From Azoarcus sp. CIB (GTDB taxonomy: Bacteria > Pseudomonadota > Gammaproteobacteria > Burkholderiales > Rhodocyclaceae), in assembly GCF_001190925.1 (NCBI RefSeq), contig NZ_CP011072.1:4402001-4466000 (forward strand): a stretch of DNA of 64,000 nt, read 5' to 3'. The translations under genes and the position numbers were made by a program. Numbering within the stretch: position 1 is the first letter of the stretch; every line of letters begins with the position of its first letter. Below the pieces are notes generated by a model. The model did no database searches. It was not told the origin of the DNA and saw only the letters and a list, made by a program, of their open reading frames with translations. This document shows positions 7,990 to 16,625 of the stretch, piece by piece.

Positions 7990-10110
7990 ATGCGCACGAG
8001 ACTCCTCGCCCGCCTCATTCCCGCCGCCCTGCTGGCCGCCTACGGCGGCGCCCACGCCCAGGAAAAACAGCTTGAAGCGGTCGAGGTCTTCGCCACCGAA
8101 TCGAGCTGGCGCTCAGGCAGCGTCGGCGTCGGCACCTTCCGCGACACCCCGGCGAAAGACGTGCCGATGACGATCAACGTCGTCGACCGCGACCTGCTCG
8201 ACGCGCAGCAGGCCAACAGCCTGTACGAGGCGATGAAGAACACCGCCGGCGTCGCGCGCGCCCAACTCGGCGCCACCGCCTACGACAACCTGTCGATCCG
8301 CGGCCTGCTGGTCGAGAACCGCTCCAACTACCGCCTCAACGGCGGCCTGCCGATCGTGAACCTCATCGACCTGCCGCTCGAAAACAAGGAGCGCGTCGAA
8401 GTGCTGAAGGGCGTCGGCGGCCTGTATTACGGCTTCGTGCCCCCGTCCGGGATCATCAACCTCGTCACCAAGCGCGCCGGCAGCACGCCGGTCACCGCGG
8501 TGCAGTTCTCCACCGACGACAACGGCAGCGCCGTCGCCGGCCTCGACATCGGCCGCCGCTTCGGCGCCAAGGGCGAGTTCGGCGCGCGCGTGAACATCGT
8601 CGGCGGCCAGCTGGAGAGCCCGGTGCGCGACGCCGGCGGCGACCGCCACCTCTATGCCGGCGCCTTCGACTGGCAGGTCACCGACCGCTGGCTGCTCAAG
8701 CTCGACGTCGAGGACATCGCCAAGGACGTCGTCGAGCAGGCTAGCATCCTCGCGCTGCGCGCCGTGAATGGCGAGATCCCGCTGCCGCGCATCCCCGACC
8801 CGAGGAAGCTCATCGCCCCCGACTGGGCGAACTACGACGCGAAGGAGCAGAACGTGCAGCTCCGGAGCGACTTCGCGCTGTCCGACAACTGGATCTGGAC
8901 CGTCGAGATGGGGCGCTCCTGGCTCGAACGCGACCGCAACTTCTCGCAGCTGCAGAACTACGACATCGCCACCGGCGAAGGCACGCTGCAGATCTCGCGC
9001 ACCAAGGGCCAGGAATACATCAACCGCAGCCAGCGCACCGAGTTCGCCGGACGCGTCGAGACCGGCGCCCTCACCCACGACCTGACTTTCGGCTATGCCC
9101 GCAACGTGCTCAGCCAGACGGCCGGCGCAACGCGCCAGATCACCGTCGCGCAGAACCTCTACAATCCGCGCGACATCCCCGAGACGGCGGTGGTCTATCC
9201 GGATCGCGCCCTCCACTCGCGCACCTACGATCAGGGCTGGTACGCCTTCGACCGCATCGCGCTCGGCGACTGGCTGCTGATGGCGGGCGCGCGCGGCAGC
9301 GAGTTCGAGTTCGAGCACGCGACCAACCCGGCCCTCGACTACACCAAGCGCCGCGTCACACCGACCGTCGCCGCGGTGTACAAGCTCACTCCGCGCACCA
9401 ACCTCTACGCCGGCTACCTCGAAGGCCTCGAGGATGGCGGCATCGCGCCCGCGCGCACCGTCAATGAAGGCGACTCGCTGAAACCCATCGTCAGCCGCCA
9501 GTGGGAAGGCGGCATCAAGAGCGAGTGGCGGGGCCTGCAGACCAACGCGGCGCTGTTCCAGATCGAGCGCCCGATGAACGGCGTCAATTCCCAGGGCACA
9601 GCCAGCACCGCGGACGACGTGTATGAGCGCCTCGGCGAGGGCCGCTACCGCGGCGTCGAACTCTCGGCCGGCGGGCGCTTCGCGCCGCGCTGGAGCCTGT
9701 TCGCCTCCGCCCAGTGGCTCGACGCCGAATTCACGGACGCCGAGAACGACCCGCGCCTCGTCGGCAAGCGCCCGGCCAACACGCCCAAGGTCACGGCCAG
9801 CCTCTTCGTCGAGCACAGCCTCGCCGCCGTGCCGGGCCTCGCGCTGTCGGCCGGCGCGTACTACACCGGCGAGCGCGAGGTGAACCCGCTCAACCAAGCC
9901 CAGGTCGACGCCTTCACCCGCTATGACCTCGGCGCGCGCTACCGCACCAAACTCTCTGGCCGCCAACTCGACCTCGTCGCGAACCTGGAAAACGTCGCCG
10001 ACGAGCGCTACTGGGCCGCGGCCGGCGACAGCCGCGTCAATTCCAACAGCCCGCTGCTCGCGGTCGGCATGCCGCGTACACTGCGCCTCTCCGCAAAACT
10101 GAGCTTCTGA
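7990..10110 (+). CDS. TonB-dependent siderophore receptor (third, divergent type)
   Basis: Outer-membrane receptor of 706 aa with a signal peptide of 23 residues ending GGAHA-QE. Plug-domain landmarks are DVPMTINVVDRDLL, LSIRGLLVENRSNYRLNGGLPI and VEVLKGVGGLYYGFVPPSGIINLVTKR. The usual GRGSSGG-type turn of siderophore receptors is replaced by YYGFVPPSG, so it belongs to a different subgroup from its two neighbours. The barrel ends with the typical terminal Phe (LSAKLSF). It follows the receptor at 5790 by 73 bp and precedes a PepSY membrane protein by 7 bp, so all three may be one transcript. The ligand is unknown; a separate xenosiderophore is plausible. Confidence 0.87.
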   Translation: MRTRLLARLIPAALLAAYGGAHAQEKQLEAVEVFATESSWRSGSVGVGTFRDTPAKDVPMTINVVDRDLLDAQQANSLYEAMKNTAGVARAQLGATAYDNLSIRGLLVENRSNYRLNGGLPIVNLIDLPLENKERVEVLKGVGGLYYGFVPPSGIINLVTKRAGSTPVTAVQFSTDDNGSAVAGLDIGRRFGAKGEFGARVNIVGGQLESPVRDAGGDRHLYAGAFDWQVTDRWLLKLDVEDIAKDVVEQASILALRAVNGEIPLPRIPDPRKLIAPDWANYDAKEQNVQLRSDFALSDNWIWTVEMGRSWLERDRNFSQLQNYDIATGEGTLQISRTKGQEYINRSQRTEFAGRVETGALTHDLTFGYARNVLSQTAGATRQITVAQNLYNPRDIPETAVVYPDRALHSRTYDQGWYAFDRIALGDWLLMAGARGSEFEFEHATNPALDYTKRRVTPTVAAVYKLTPRTNLYAGYLEGLEDGGIAPARTVNEGDSLKPIVSRQWEGGIKSEWRGLQTNAALFQIERPMNGVNSQGTASTADDVYERLGEGRYRGVELSAGGRFAPRWSLFASAQWLDAEFTDAENDPRLVGKRPANTPKVTASLFVEHSLAAVPGLALSAGAYYTGEREVNPLNQAQVDAFTRYDLGARYRTKLSGRQLDLVANLENVADERYWAAAGDSRVNSNSPLLAVGMPRTLRLSAKLSF

Positions 10111-10117
10111 GCCCGCC

Positions 10118-10759
10118 GTGATCCACCTCCACCACCGCCCGCCCAGCCATCGCGGCAACTCGCAGAAGTGGCTGCGCCGCATCCACGCGTGGATCGGCCT
10201 GGGCCTCGCCGCGATGCTGCTGTTGTTCGCGACGACCGGCTTCCTGCTCAACCACCGCGCGGTGATGAAGATCCCCGCGCTCGATCGCAAGGAGGTCACG
10301 CAGCTGCTGCCCGTCGAGGCGACGCCCGCCGATCCGGCGGCGCTCGCCGCCGCGCTCGCACCGGCGCTGGGACTCGACGCGGCGACGCTCAAGTCCCGCG
10401 TCGAACCCGCGAAGGCGGTGGGCTGGGGCGGCGGAGACATCCGCCAGCCCGAACGCTGGACCCTGCGCGCGGACACACCATCCGAATCGGTGCAGATCGA
10501 CTATTGGGTGGGCAGCCGCCATGCCGAAGCGAAGCGTACCAAGCCCAACCTGTGGCTCTACCTCGCACGCCTGCACATGGCGATCGGCACTGGCCCGACG
10601 TGGGTGCTGCTCTCCGACGCCGCCGCGCTGGGCCTCGCCTTCCTCGGCCTGTCCGGCTTCTGGCTGTGGGGCCGGCTGCACGGCTCGCTGCGACGGCTCA
10701 CGCTGCTCGCGAGCGGCGGCCTCGCGATGGCTGCCGGGTTGGCGTGGGTCGCGGGCTGA
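10118..10759 (+). CDS. PepSY-associated transmembrane protein
   Basis: Inner-membrane protein of 213 aa. It has one helix near residues 20-43 after the basic KWLRRIHAW segment, a periplasmic region of about 115 residues resembling a PepSY domain, and two helices near 165-188 and 192-212. The RRIHAWIGL and LHMAIG segments, each with a His at a membrane edge, match PepSY_TM proteins that are often placed beside siderophore receptors and are thought to bind haem or reduce ferric siderophores. The GTG start at 10118 lies 7 bp after the receptor stop, which argues for co-transcription. A role in releasing iron from the imported siderophore is inferred from context only. Confidence 0.7.
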   Translation: MIHLHHRPPSHRGNSQKWLRRIHAWIGLGLAAMLLLFATTGFLLNHRAVMKIPALDRKEVTQLLPVEATPADPAALAAALAPALGLDAATLKSRVEPAKAVGWGGGDIRQPERWTLRADTPSESVQIDYWVGSRHAEAKRTKPNLWLYLARLHMAIGTGPTWVLLSDAAALGLAFLGLSGFWLWGRLHGSLRRLTLLASGGLAMAAGLAWVAG

Positions 10760-10784
10760 CGCAAGCCGCGGCCAAAGGGATTCC

Positions 10785-10901
10785 GTAGGGCGGATGAGCC
10801 GCGCAGCGGCGTTATCCGCCGCATGGAGGGCATGCCGACGACGCCCATGCGGCGGAAGGCGCTGCGCTTTTGGCTACGCCGAAACTTCGTTTTCCGCCCT
10901 A
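10785..10901. repeat. Dispersed GTAGGGCGG double-hairpin repeat, family B, copy 1
   Basis: The spacer after the PepSY gene starts GTAGGGCGGATGAGCCG and ends TTTTCCGCCCTAC. Inside are two hairpins, one around GGCGTTATCCGCC and one around GGCGGAAGGCGCTGCGC. The same sequence recurs at 45908-46000, in shorter form at 41172-41256 and 26685-26720, and as a sister subtype at 12585-12683 and 38249-38346. The rest of the 281-bp spacer (10902-11040) shows no clear feature apart from the leader of the rhodanese gene. Confidence 0.8.
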
Positions 10902-11040
10902 CGACGGGTTCAGGGGACGGTCGCTTGGTCGATGCGAGGCCTCCGACTTACATACAAGCACATGCTAATATGCAGAACTCCACCCCCTGCTGACGGTCTC
11001 ATTTATCTCTGTCAGCACCCGCCGTATTCCGGAGTTCCTC

Positions 11041-11508
11041 ATGGCCCTCGCCCTTTCCCTTACCCGCCGCCGCACGCTCCTTGCCGTCGCAGCGGCAATC
11101 CTCCTCCCCCTTTCGCCGGTCCACGCCCAGCAGGGCGCGGTCCCCGAAATCACCCCCGCCGAGGCGCAGGCGCAGGCCAAAGCCGGGAAGATCACGCTGA
11201 TCGACGTGCGCACGCCCGAAGAATGGCGCGAAACCGGTGTCGCACCGGGCGCCACGCCGATCAACCTGTACCACCCGGGCGGAGCGGAAGGCTTCGTCAA
11301 GGAAGTGGTCGCCCGCGTCGGCGGCAAACGCGACACCCCCATCGCCTTCATCTGCCGCAGCGGCAACCGCAGCGGCCAAGCGCAACGCCTGCTCGCTGCA
11401 CAGGGCTTCACCAACGTGTACAGCGTGCGCGAAGGCATGAGCGGCAGCACCGCCGGTCCGGGCTGGATCAGGAGCGGCCTGCCGGTCGAAGCCTGCAAGG
11501 TTTGCTGA
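11041..11508 (+). CDS. Exported rhodanese-like protein
   Basis: Single rhodanese domain protein of 155 aa. Residues 1-30 form an export signal with a twin-arginine-like start (TRRRTLLAVAA) ending VHA-QQ, so it probably acts in the periplasm. The domain carries the usual LIDVRTPEEW signature at about residues 53-62 and an active-site loop ICRSGNRS with the catalytic Cys105, as in sulfurtransferases that move a sulfane sulfur. The C-terminus has a second Cys pair (EACKVC) that could be redox active. It is flanked by a family B repeat and a bestrophin gene and forms no clear operon. The sulfur donor and acceptor are unknown. Confidence 0.83.
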   Translation: MALALSLTRRRTLLAVAAAILLPLSPVHAQQGAVPEITPAEAQAQAKAGKITLIDVRTPEEWRETGVAPGATPINLYHPGGAEGFVKEVVARVGGKRDTPIAFICRSGNRSGQAQRLLAAQGFTNVYSVREGMSGSTAGPGWIRSGLPVEACKVC

Positions 11509-11641
11509 ACGGGACTCGACGGAGTCGCGCCGCGCGGCTCCGTTGCACAGACGCTGCACTGCAGCAACTTCCACCCAAGGGGCGCGCGAAACCTGCGAGA
11601 ATCGCGCCTTCCGTCGCATCAGCGACCAGCCCGCCCCCGCC

Positions 11642-12553
11642 GTGATCCTCCGTCCCCGCCCGCACTGGGTCCATCTGCTTTTCGTCCGCCGCGGCTCGCT
11701 CGTCCCGCGCATTCTGTCCCAGCAACTGTTCATCTTCACGCTGTCCTGCGCCGTCGTGCTGCTGCACGGGCAGCTCTTCCACTGGAAAGTCACGCTCACG
11801 GCGGCGCCGTTCTCGCTGATGGGCGTCGCGTTCGCGATCTTCCTCGGCTTCCGCATCAACGCGAGCTACGACCGCTACTGGGAAGCGCGCAAGCTGTGGG
11901 GCGCCGTGCTCGTCGAAGCGCGCAATCTCGCACGCCAGGCCCTCAACCTCGCTGCACCGACTACGACGCAGCGTGCGTTCGTGCTGGGCCTGGTCGGCTT
12001 TGCGACGGCGATGCGCAACCAGCTGCGCGCACGTCCGCGCGACACCGACCTCGCGGGACTGCTGCCGACCGAACTGGTCGAGCGCGTGCGCACCGCGCGC
12101 TTCGCCCCCGCGCTGATCCTGCTGTGGCTGGGCGAATGGCTGCGCGAGCGGCGCACGGCCGGCGAACTCGATGCCATCGCCGCGCAGCAGATGGACCAGT
12201 CGCTCAACAACCTGTCCGGCGCGCTCGGCGGCTGCGAACGCATCGCCAACACGCCGCTGCCCTTCACCTACTCGGTGATCCTGCATCGCAGCGCCTACTT
12301 CTACTGCATGCTGCTGCCCTTCGGCCTCGTCGATTCGATCGGCATCATGACGCCGCTGATCGTGTGCTTCGTGTCCTACACCTTCTTCGCACTCGAAGCG
12401 CTCAGCGACGAAATCGACGATCCCTTCGGCACGATGCCCAACGATCTCGCGCTCGACGCGCTGGTGGCCGGCATCGACGCCAGCCTGCGCGAAATGCTCG
12501 GCGAGCCCCTGCCGCCCGCCCCCGTCCCCGACGCGAACTACCTGCTCACCTGA
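11642..12553 (+). CDS. Bestrophin-family (YneE-like) membrane channel protein
   Basis: Inner-membrane protein of 303 aa of the bestrophin/UPF0187 family, whose studied bacterial members form pentameric ion channels. The N-terminal VILRPRPHWVHLLFVRRGS and the GFRINASYDRYWEARKLWG region are strong family signatures, followed by the conserved LPFTYSVILHRSAYFYC and the acidic DEIDDPFG segment that corresponds to the calcium clasp of animal bestrophins. Four hydrophobic helices are visible. I chose GTG at 11642 because homologues begin at the MIVRPRPHW-like motif; the upstream in-frame stretch lacks conserved sequence. It stands alone between repeats. The physiological ion is unknown. Confidence 0.82.
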   Translation: MILRPRPHWVHLLFVRRGSLVPRILSQQLFIFTLSCAVVLLHGQLFHWKVTLTAAPFSLMGVAFAIFLGFRINASYDRYWEARKLWGAVLVEARNLARQALNLAAPTTTQRAFVLGLVGFATAMRNQLRARPRDTDLAGLLPTELVERVRTARFAPALILLWLGEWLRERRTAGELDAIAAQQMDQSLNNLSGALGGCERIANTPLPFTYSVILHRSAYFYCMLLPFGLVDSIGIMTPLIVCFVSYTFFALEALSDEIDDPFGTMPNDLALDALVAGIDASLREMLGEPLPPAPVPDANYLLT

Positions 12554-12584
12554 ACGCCGTCCGCTACCAACCCAGCGCAACATC

Positions 12585-12683
12585 GTAGGGAGGGAGGAGC
12601 GAAGCGCATCCCGCCAATGCCAGGCGCCGGGATCCATCCGAACGCCGCATGGCGGGATACGCCTTCGGCTCCTCCCGCCCTAC
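12585..12683. repeat. Dispersed double-hairpin repeat, family B, second subtype, copy 1
   Basis: Begins GTAGGGAGGGAGGAGCG and ends CTCCTCCCGCCCTAC, with an internal GCGCATCCCGCCAA and GGCGGGATACGCC. The nearest match is 38249-38346, which differs at only scattered positions. It fills the spacer between the convergent bestrophin and azlD genes and may serve as a transcription terminator for both. Confidence 0.78.
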
Positions 12684-12697
12684 CGACCATCACGGCG

Positions 12698-13024
12698 CTA
12701 CCAGCCCAGCCCCTTGCGCAGCAGGAGCAGCACGCCCATGCCGGCGATGAAGGGCAGCCACGGACTACGCGAGCGCACCGCGGCGAGCGCGACAACGATG
12801 CCCGCGACGAGCTTGGGATTCGCCGGATCGAACGCGCCCGCGTCGAGCAGCAGGTCCGGCATGATCAGCGCCGACAGCGCCGCGGCCGGCGCATAGCGCA
12901 GCGCGCGCTGCAGCGCCGGCGGCAGGCGCGCGCCGTCGCCACTCAACACGAAGCTGCCACGCGTGAGGATCGTCGTCGAGCCGATCGCGAACAGCGTCAG
13001 CCATAGCCACACCCCCTCTACCAT
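12698..13024 (-). CDS. azlD: AzlD-family branched-chain amino-acid export subunit
   Basis: Small integral membrane protein of 108 aa with four hydrophobic segments and the AzlD signature of a TILTRGSFV turn followed by LRYAPAAALSALIMPDLL. AzlD works with AzlC as a branched-chain amino-acid exporter; in E. coli the YgaZH pair exports valine. The start ATG at 13024 overlaps the 3' end of azlC by 7 bp, so the pair is translationally coupled. I prefer this start because the first helix follows immediately. No leucine-responsive regulator gene is adjacent. Confidence 0.83.
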   Translation of the reverse strand: MVEGVWLWLTLFAIGSTTILTRGSFVLSGDGARLPPALQRALRYAPAAALSALIMPDLLLDAGAFDPANPKLVAGIVVALAAVRSRSPWLPFIAGMGVLLLLRKGLGW

Positions 13025-13725
13025 GCCTGCCTCCGCTTCTCCGACCAGTGCTCGGCAATGAAGCCCGCCGCGATGCCCAGCGCGATCCCGGCGATGACGC
13101 CGAGCCGGAGCGGCAAGCCGCGCAGCAGGACGGCGCCCAGGCCGCCGACCAGCGCCGCGACGAGCATCGCGCGCTGTTTCACCATCGGCACCAGCATCAC
13201 CATCAGCGCGATCGTCGTCATGAACTCCAGCGACCAGTCCTTCGGGAACACGCCCGCACCGAGCACGCCGACGAGCCCGCCGAGCTGCCACATGCTCCAG
13301 CACAGCATGGCCGGGGCCACGTAGAAGCCCCAGCGCCAGTGCGGATCGTCGCTGCGCAGCAAGCGGTCCGCGCACAGCACGAACAGGCCGTCGACGAGCA
13401 GATAGCCCGACAGCAGGCGCTTCGACCACGACGCGCCGTGGAAGGCCGGCGCCAGCGCGGCGCTGAAGATCACGAAGCGCAGGTTGAGCACCAGCGCGGT
13501 GACGAAGATCAGCCACAGCGGCGCGCCGGCGGCGATCAGCGGCAGCGTGCCGAGCTGGGCGGTGCCGGCGTAGACGATCAGGTTCATGCCCAGCGACTCG
13601 ACCGCCGACAGGCCCGTCGAACGCATCGCCACGCCGGTGACAATCGCCCACGGAAGGAGGCCGACCGACATCGGCAGCATCAGCCGGAGCCCCTCGCGGG
13701 CGCCGCGCTTGAAGGATTCATTCAT
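13018..13725 (-). CDS. azlC: AzlC-family branched-chain amino-acid permease subunit
   Basis: Inner-membrane protein of 235 aa, the large subunit of an AzlCD/YgaZH-type exporter. The N-terminal FKRGAREGLRLMLPMSVGLLPWA and the GTAQLGTLPLIAAGAP and LNLRFVIFSAALAP segments are the family landmarks, and about seven helices can be counted. The length is normal. It is the upstream gene of the pair and overlaps azlD by 7 bp. Substrate range in this organism is inferred from the family only; some homologues export other short-chain amino acids. Confidence 0.85.
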   Translation of the reverse strand: MNESFKRGAREGLRLMLPMSVGLLPWAIVTGVAMRSTGLSAVESLGMNLIVYAGTAQLGTLPLIAAGAPLWLIFVTALVLNLRFVIFSAALAPAFHGASWSKRLLSGYLLVDGLFVLCADRLLRSDDPHWRWGFYVAPAMLCWSMWQLGGLVGVLGAGVFPKDWSLEFMTTIALMVMLVPMVKQRAMLVAALVGGLGAVLLRGLPLRLGVIAGIALGIAAGFIAEHWSEKRRQAW

Positions 13726-13815
13726 TGGGGAAGCTCACCCGAAACGGGAAAGCGCTTTAGGATACCAGTCCTGTCGCCCGGGGCAACGCGCGAACGACTG
13801 GGCCACGCCGCGCTG

Positions 13816-14280
13816 TCAGCGCCGCTGCTGCGCCATCTGCGCGCGCGCGGGCCACACCTCGGCCGGCCAGGTGCTCTGGATGAAGGCCAGCGTCGCTCGG
13901 ATCTCGTCGTCGGACAGCACGCGGGCGAACGCCGGCATGTCGCTCGCGTAGCCCTCGGGCGCCCACGGCGGCACCATGCCGTCGCGCGTGATGTTCACCA
14001 GCAGTTCGTTCGGATGATGCCAAGTGTGGCCGGACGCATCGTGCGGCGGCGCGGGCAGCCGTCCGTCGGCCTTGCGCTGGCGCCACTCGGGCTGACCTTC
14101 GAGCTTCGCGCCATGACACGCCGCGCAGTGCGTGCGGTACAACGCCTCGCCGCGCGCGACCTGCGCCGCATCCTTCGGATCGATGCTGCCCTCGGCCCCG
14201 CCGCCACAGCCTGCCACGCCCGCAAGCACGGCCGCCGCGAGCGCAGCGGCATTCAGCCCCCCGCCCGCTTTACGGATCAC
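13816..14280 (-). CDS. Lipoprotein c-type cytochrome
   Basis: Monohaem cytochrome c of 154 aa. A lipoprotein signal ends at GVAGC, so Cys25 is probably lipidated and the protein membrane-anchored in the periplasm. The haem motif CAACH is at residues 52-56 and the axial Met is likely in the [14 protein letters not shown] segment, the usual ending of class I cytochromes. The GTG start at 14280 lies inside the 3' end of the preceding gene (11-bp overlap). It is the last gene of a minus-strand run that begins with the metal-responsive regulator at 17296, so a link to copper handling is plausible but not proven. An electron donor or acceptor cannot be named. Confidence 0.78.
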   Translation of the reverse strand: MIRKAGGGLNAAALAAAVLAGVAGCGGGAEGSIDPKDAAQVARGEALYRTHCAACHGAKLEGQPEWRQRKADGRLPAPPHDASGHTWHHPNELLVNITRDGMVPPWAPEGYASDMPAFARVLSDDEIRATLAFIQSTWPAEVWPARAQMAQQRR

Positions 14281-14605
14281 GCCGGTCGCCGCACGGGTGG
14301 CGGTCCGCCCCGCAGTGCTGGAAGTCGCCGAGCGGGCGGTTGAACGTGTACTCGAACGGCTTGCCGACGAGTTCGTGCGCGGCATCGCCGGCGGAGCCCG
14401 TCGGCAGCGTGAAGGGCAGCGCGACGAAGAACACCGCGGCACCGATCACCGTGCCGACCACGCCGAGCGGGCGCACAAGAAGGAGGTCGGCCGTCATGTC
14501 GCCGGCACGGTCGCCGGTAACGGTTCCCGCCTGCTGCGCGAACACCCCCGCGCTCGTCGTCAGCAACACGGCCGCTCCCAAGGCGGCAGCAAGTTTCCTG
14601 CACAT
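14270..14605 (-). CDS. Small exported or membrane protein of unknown function
   Basis: Protein of 111 aa that I do not recognise as a named family. Residues 1-24 are a signal peptide ([23 protein letters not shown]). One hydrophobic segment near residues 48-68 ([22 protein letters not shown]) may be a membrane helix. The tail is polar with Cys and His ([16 protein letters not shown]), which could bind a metal. The ATG at 14605 is preceded by GGAGAG. It sits between the DUF411 gene and the cytochrome gene in the same direction, so a part in copper stress is inferred from position alone. Confidence 0.6.
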   Translation of the reverse strand: MCRKLAAALGAAVLLTTSAGVFAQQAGTVTGDRAGDMTADLLLVRPLGVVGTVIGAAVFFVALPFTLPTGSAGDAAHELVGKPFEYTFNRPLGDFQHCGADRHPCGDRRDP

Positions 14606-14658
14606 GATCGACTCTCCGGAGCCCCTCGTAATGGGGCTCAACGAGGCTCAATGAAGGC

Positions 14659-15129
14659 TCAATGGCTGGCGAAGACCCGGGTCTTGCCGTCCGCGGTGAC
14701 GCTCACGACATCGTAGCGGTCCGCCGGGAAAGTTCCTTCCATCCCCGGCGAACCCTGCGGCATGCCCGGCGCCGAGATGCCCGCGACCTTCGGCTTCTCC
14801 GCCAGCAGGCGCTTCACGTCGGCTGCCGGCACATGCCCTTCGACGAAATAGCCGCCGACCTTGGCAGTATGGCAGGAGGCCTGCGCCTGAGGCACCCCCG
14901 CCTCGCGCTTGATCGTACCCATGTCGGAGCTCTTGACCTCCTTCACGGAAAAACCCGCCGCGCGCATGTGCTCGGCCCACTTGCCGCAGCAGCCGCAGTT
15001 GGGATCCTTGTACATCACCACTTCCTCGCCGGCGGCGAACACCGGCGCGGCGAACGCGGCGGCCAGCGCCAGCGTGGCGACCAAGGCGAGGGGACGGCGG
15101 GCGGGACGGGACGGGGTATGCGACTTCAT
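14659..15129 (-). CDS. DUF411 periplasmic metal-binding protein
   Basis: DUF411-family protein of 156 aa with a signal peptide of about 32 residues. The family core begins VVMYKDPNCGCCGKW, with three cysteines at 45, 47 and 48 in a CxCC arrangement, followed by GVPQAQASCHTAKVGGYFVEGHVPA carrying a further Cys and His. Family members are found in copper and silver resistance loci and are thought to bind metal in the periplasm. The gene lies 14 bp downstream of the sensor kinase in the same direction, so it is almost certainly co-transcribed with the metal-sensing two-component system. The precise biochemical role is not established for the family. Confidence 0.82.
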   Translation of the reverse strand: MKSHTPSRPARRPLALVATLALAAAFAAPVFAAGEEVVMYKDPNCGCCGKWAEHMRAAGFSVKEVKSSDMGTIKREAGVPQAQASCHTAKVGGYFVEGHVPAADVKRLLAEKPKVAGISAPGMPQGSPGMEGTFPADRYDVVSVTADGKTRVFASH

Positions 15130-15143
15130 GATCTTCCTCGGAT

Positions 15144-16625
15144 TCAGACGGTTGCCGACGTTTGGCCGGCTGCGGGAGACGGAGGTTCCGCCCCGCGCGC
15201 ACCGGCTGCCGCGAATCGCGCATCGGCGGACGCGAGCGGCAGATACAGCGTGAAGGTGGTGAGGCCGCCGGCGGATTCCACGCCGACGCGGCCGCCGTGC
15301 GCCTCGACGATGGAGCGCGTGATCGCGAGCCCCAGTCCTGCGCCGTCGCCCTGGCGGGTGCGCGCCGGGTCGACGCGATGGAAACGGTCGAAGATGCGCG
15401 CGAGATGCTCGGGCGGGATCGCCTCGCCGGGGTTGCTCACCGCGAGCCGCGCCTCGCCCCCGGCCGTGTCGATCGCAATGCGCACGACGCCACCCGACGC
15501 CGAATGCCGCAGCGCGTTCGACAACAGGTTCGACACCGCGCGCCGCAGCATCAGCCGGTCGCCCTGCACGCACGCGTCGCCCGCCACCGCCAGCCGCAGG
15601 CCCTTCTCCTCGACCAGCGCCTCGTAGAACTCCGCCAGCGCGCCCGCCTCCCCGGCGAGCGACAGCGTCTCGGCCGGCCGCGGCAGCAGGCCGTTGTCCG
15701 CCTGCGCGAGGAACAGCATGTCGGCGATCATGCGCGCGAGCCGCTCGTACTCCTCGAGGTTCGACAGGAGGATCTCGCGATACTCGTCCGCATTGCGCGC
15801 GCGCCCGAGCGCGACCTCGGTCTGCGTCATCAGGTTGCTCACCGGCGTGCGCAACTCGTGCGCGATGTCCGACGAGAACTCGCTCAGCCGCCGGAAACCC
15901 TCCTCCAGCCGCGCCATCATCGCGTTGAGCTCGCCCGCCAGCGCCTCCAACTCCACCGGCAGCCTGCGCGTGTCGATGCGCGCCGCGAGACGCTGCGCCG
16001 ACACGCCGCGCGCGACCTCCGCCATCTTGCGCAGCGGCGCGAGCCCGCCGCGCGCCGCGACCGCGCCGAGCAGGCCCGTCGCGACGATCGCCAGCGCCAC
16101 CGCGAACCACAGCGAACGCTCGAAGTCGCGCATGAAGCTGCGGTGATGTTCGATGTCCATCGACACCACGACGCGCGCCGCCGGGGCGCCGGCGATGCCC
16201 GTGCGTGCGCTCGCGACCACGCCGCGGTAGATGTGCCCGCCCTGTTCCCAGGTGCGCGCCGGCGGATAGACGGCCGCATCGGCGCCTGGGTCGATCCGCG
16301 CCGCCTGCGCGGGGAAGTCCGCCCCCGACGACGCGAACAGGATCTCGCCGCGGCCCTCGTCCCTCAACACCGCGATCGACAGGCTGTGGTGCCCCACCAG
16401 CGCGCTGTCGAGCTGCTGCGCGACGTTCGCGAAATCCGCCTCCTCGCCCACCTGCGCGAGCACCGAGCGTGCGAGTTCGAGCTTGCCATGCAGCTCGACG
16501 AGGTCGCCCTCCTCGAAATGGCGCTCGACGGTCGCCGAGATATAAATGCCCAGGCCCAGCAGCACCGCGGCGAAGAGCCCGCCGAAGAGCAGCGTCAGGC
16601 GCAGCGTCAGCGACAGCCGCGGCAT
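15144..16625 (-). CDS. cusS: Heavy-metal sensor histidine kinase (CusS/CopS type)
   Basis: Membrane sensor kinase of 493 aa. Two helices (about residues 9-30 and 173-192) flank a periplasmic sensing domain of about 140 residues, followed by HAMP and the dimerisation domain with phospho-acceptor His256 in SSDIAHELRTPVSNL. The ATP-binding N box is LLSNALRHS and the G2 box is GDGAGLGLAI. Order and size match CusS, CopS and related heavy-metal kinases. The ATG at 16625 overlaps the regulator stop (TGATG); a GTG one codon upstream is also possible. The divergent cusFCBA genes argue for Cu(I)/Ag(I) as signal. The cusS symbol rests on family and context. Confidence 0.87.
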   Translation of the reverse strand: MPRLSLTLRLTLLFGGLFAAVLLGLGIYISATVERHFEEGDLVELHGKLELARSVLAQVGEEADFANVAQQLDSALVGHHSLSIAVLRDEGRGEILFASSGADFPAQAARIDPGADAAVYPPARTWEQGGHIYRGVVASARTGIAGAPAARVVVSMDIEHHRSFMRDFERSLWFAVALAIVATGLLGAVAARGGLAPLRKMAEVARGVSAQRLAARIDTRRLPVELEALAGELNAMMARLEEGFRRLSEFSSDIAHELRTPVSNLMTQTEVALGRARNADEYREILLSNLEEYERLARMIADMLFLAQADNGLLPRPAETLSLAGEAGALAEFYEALVEEKGLRLAVAGDACVQGDRLMLRRAVSNLLSNALRHSASGGVVRIAIDTAGGEARLAVSNPGEAIPPEHLARIFDRFHRVDPARTRQGDGAGLGLAITRSIVEAHGGRVGVESAGGLTTFTLYLPLASADARFAAAGARGAEPPSPAAGQTSATV

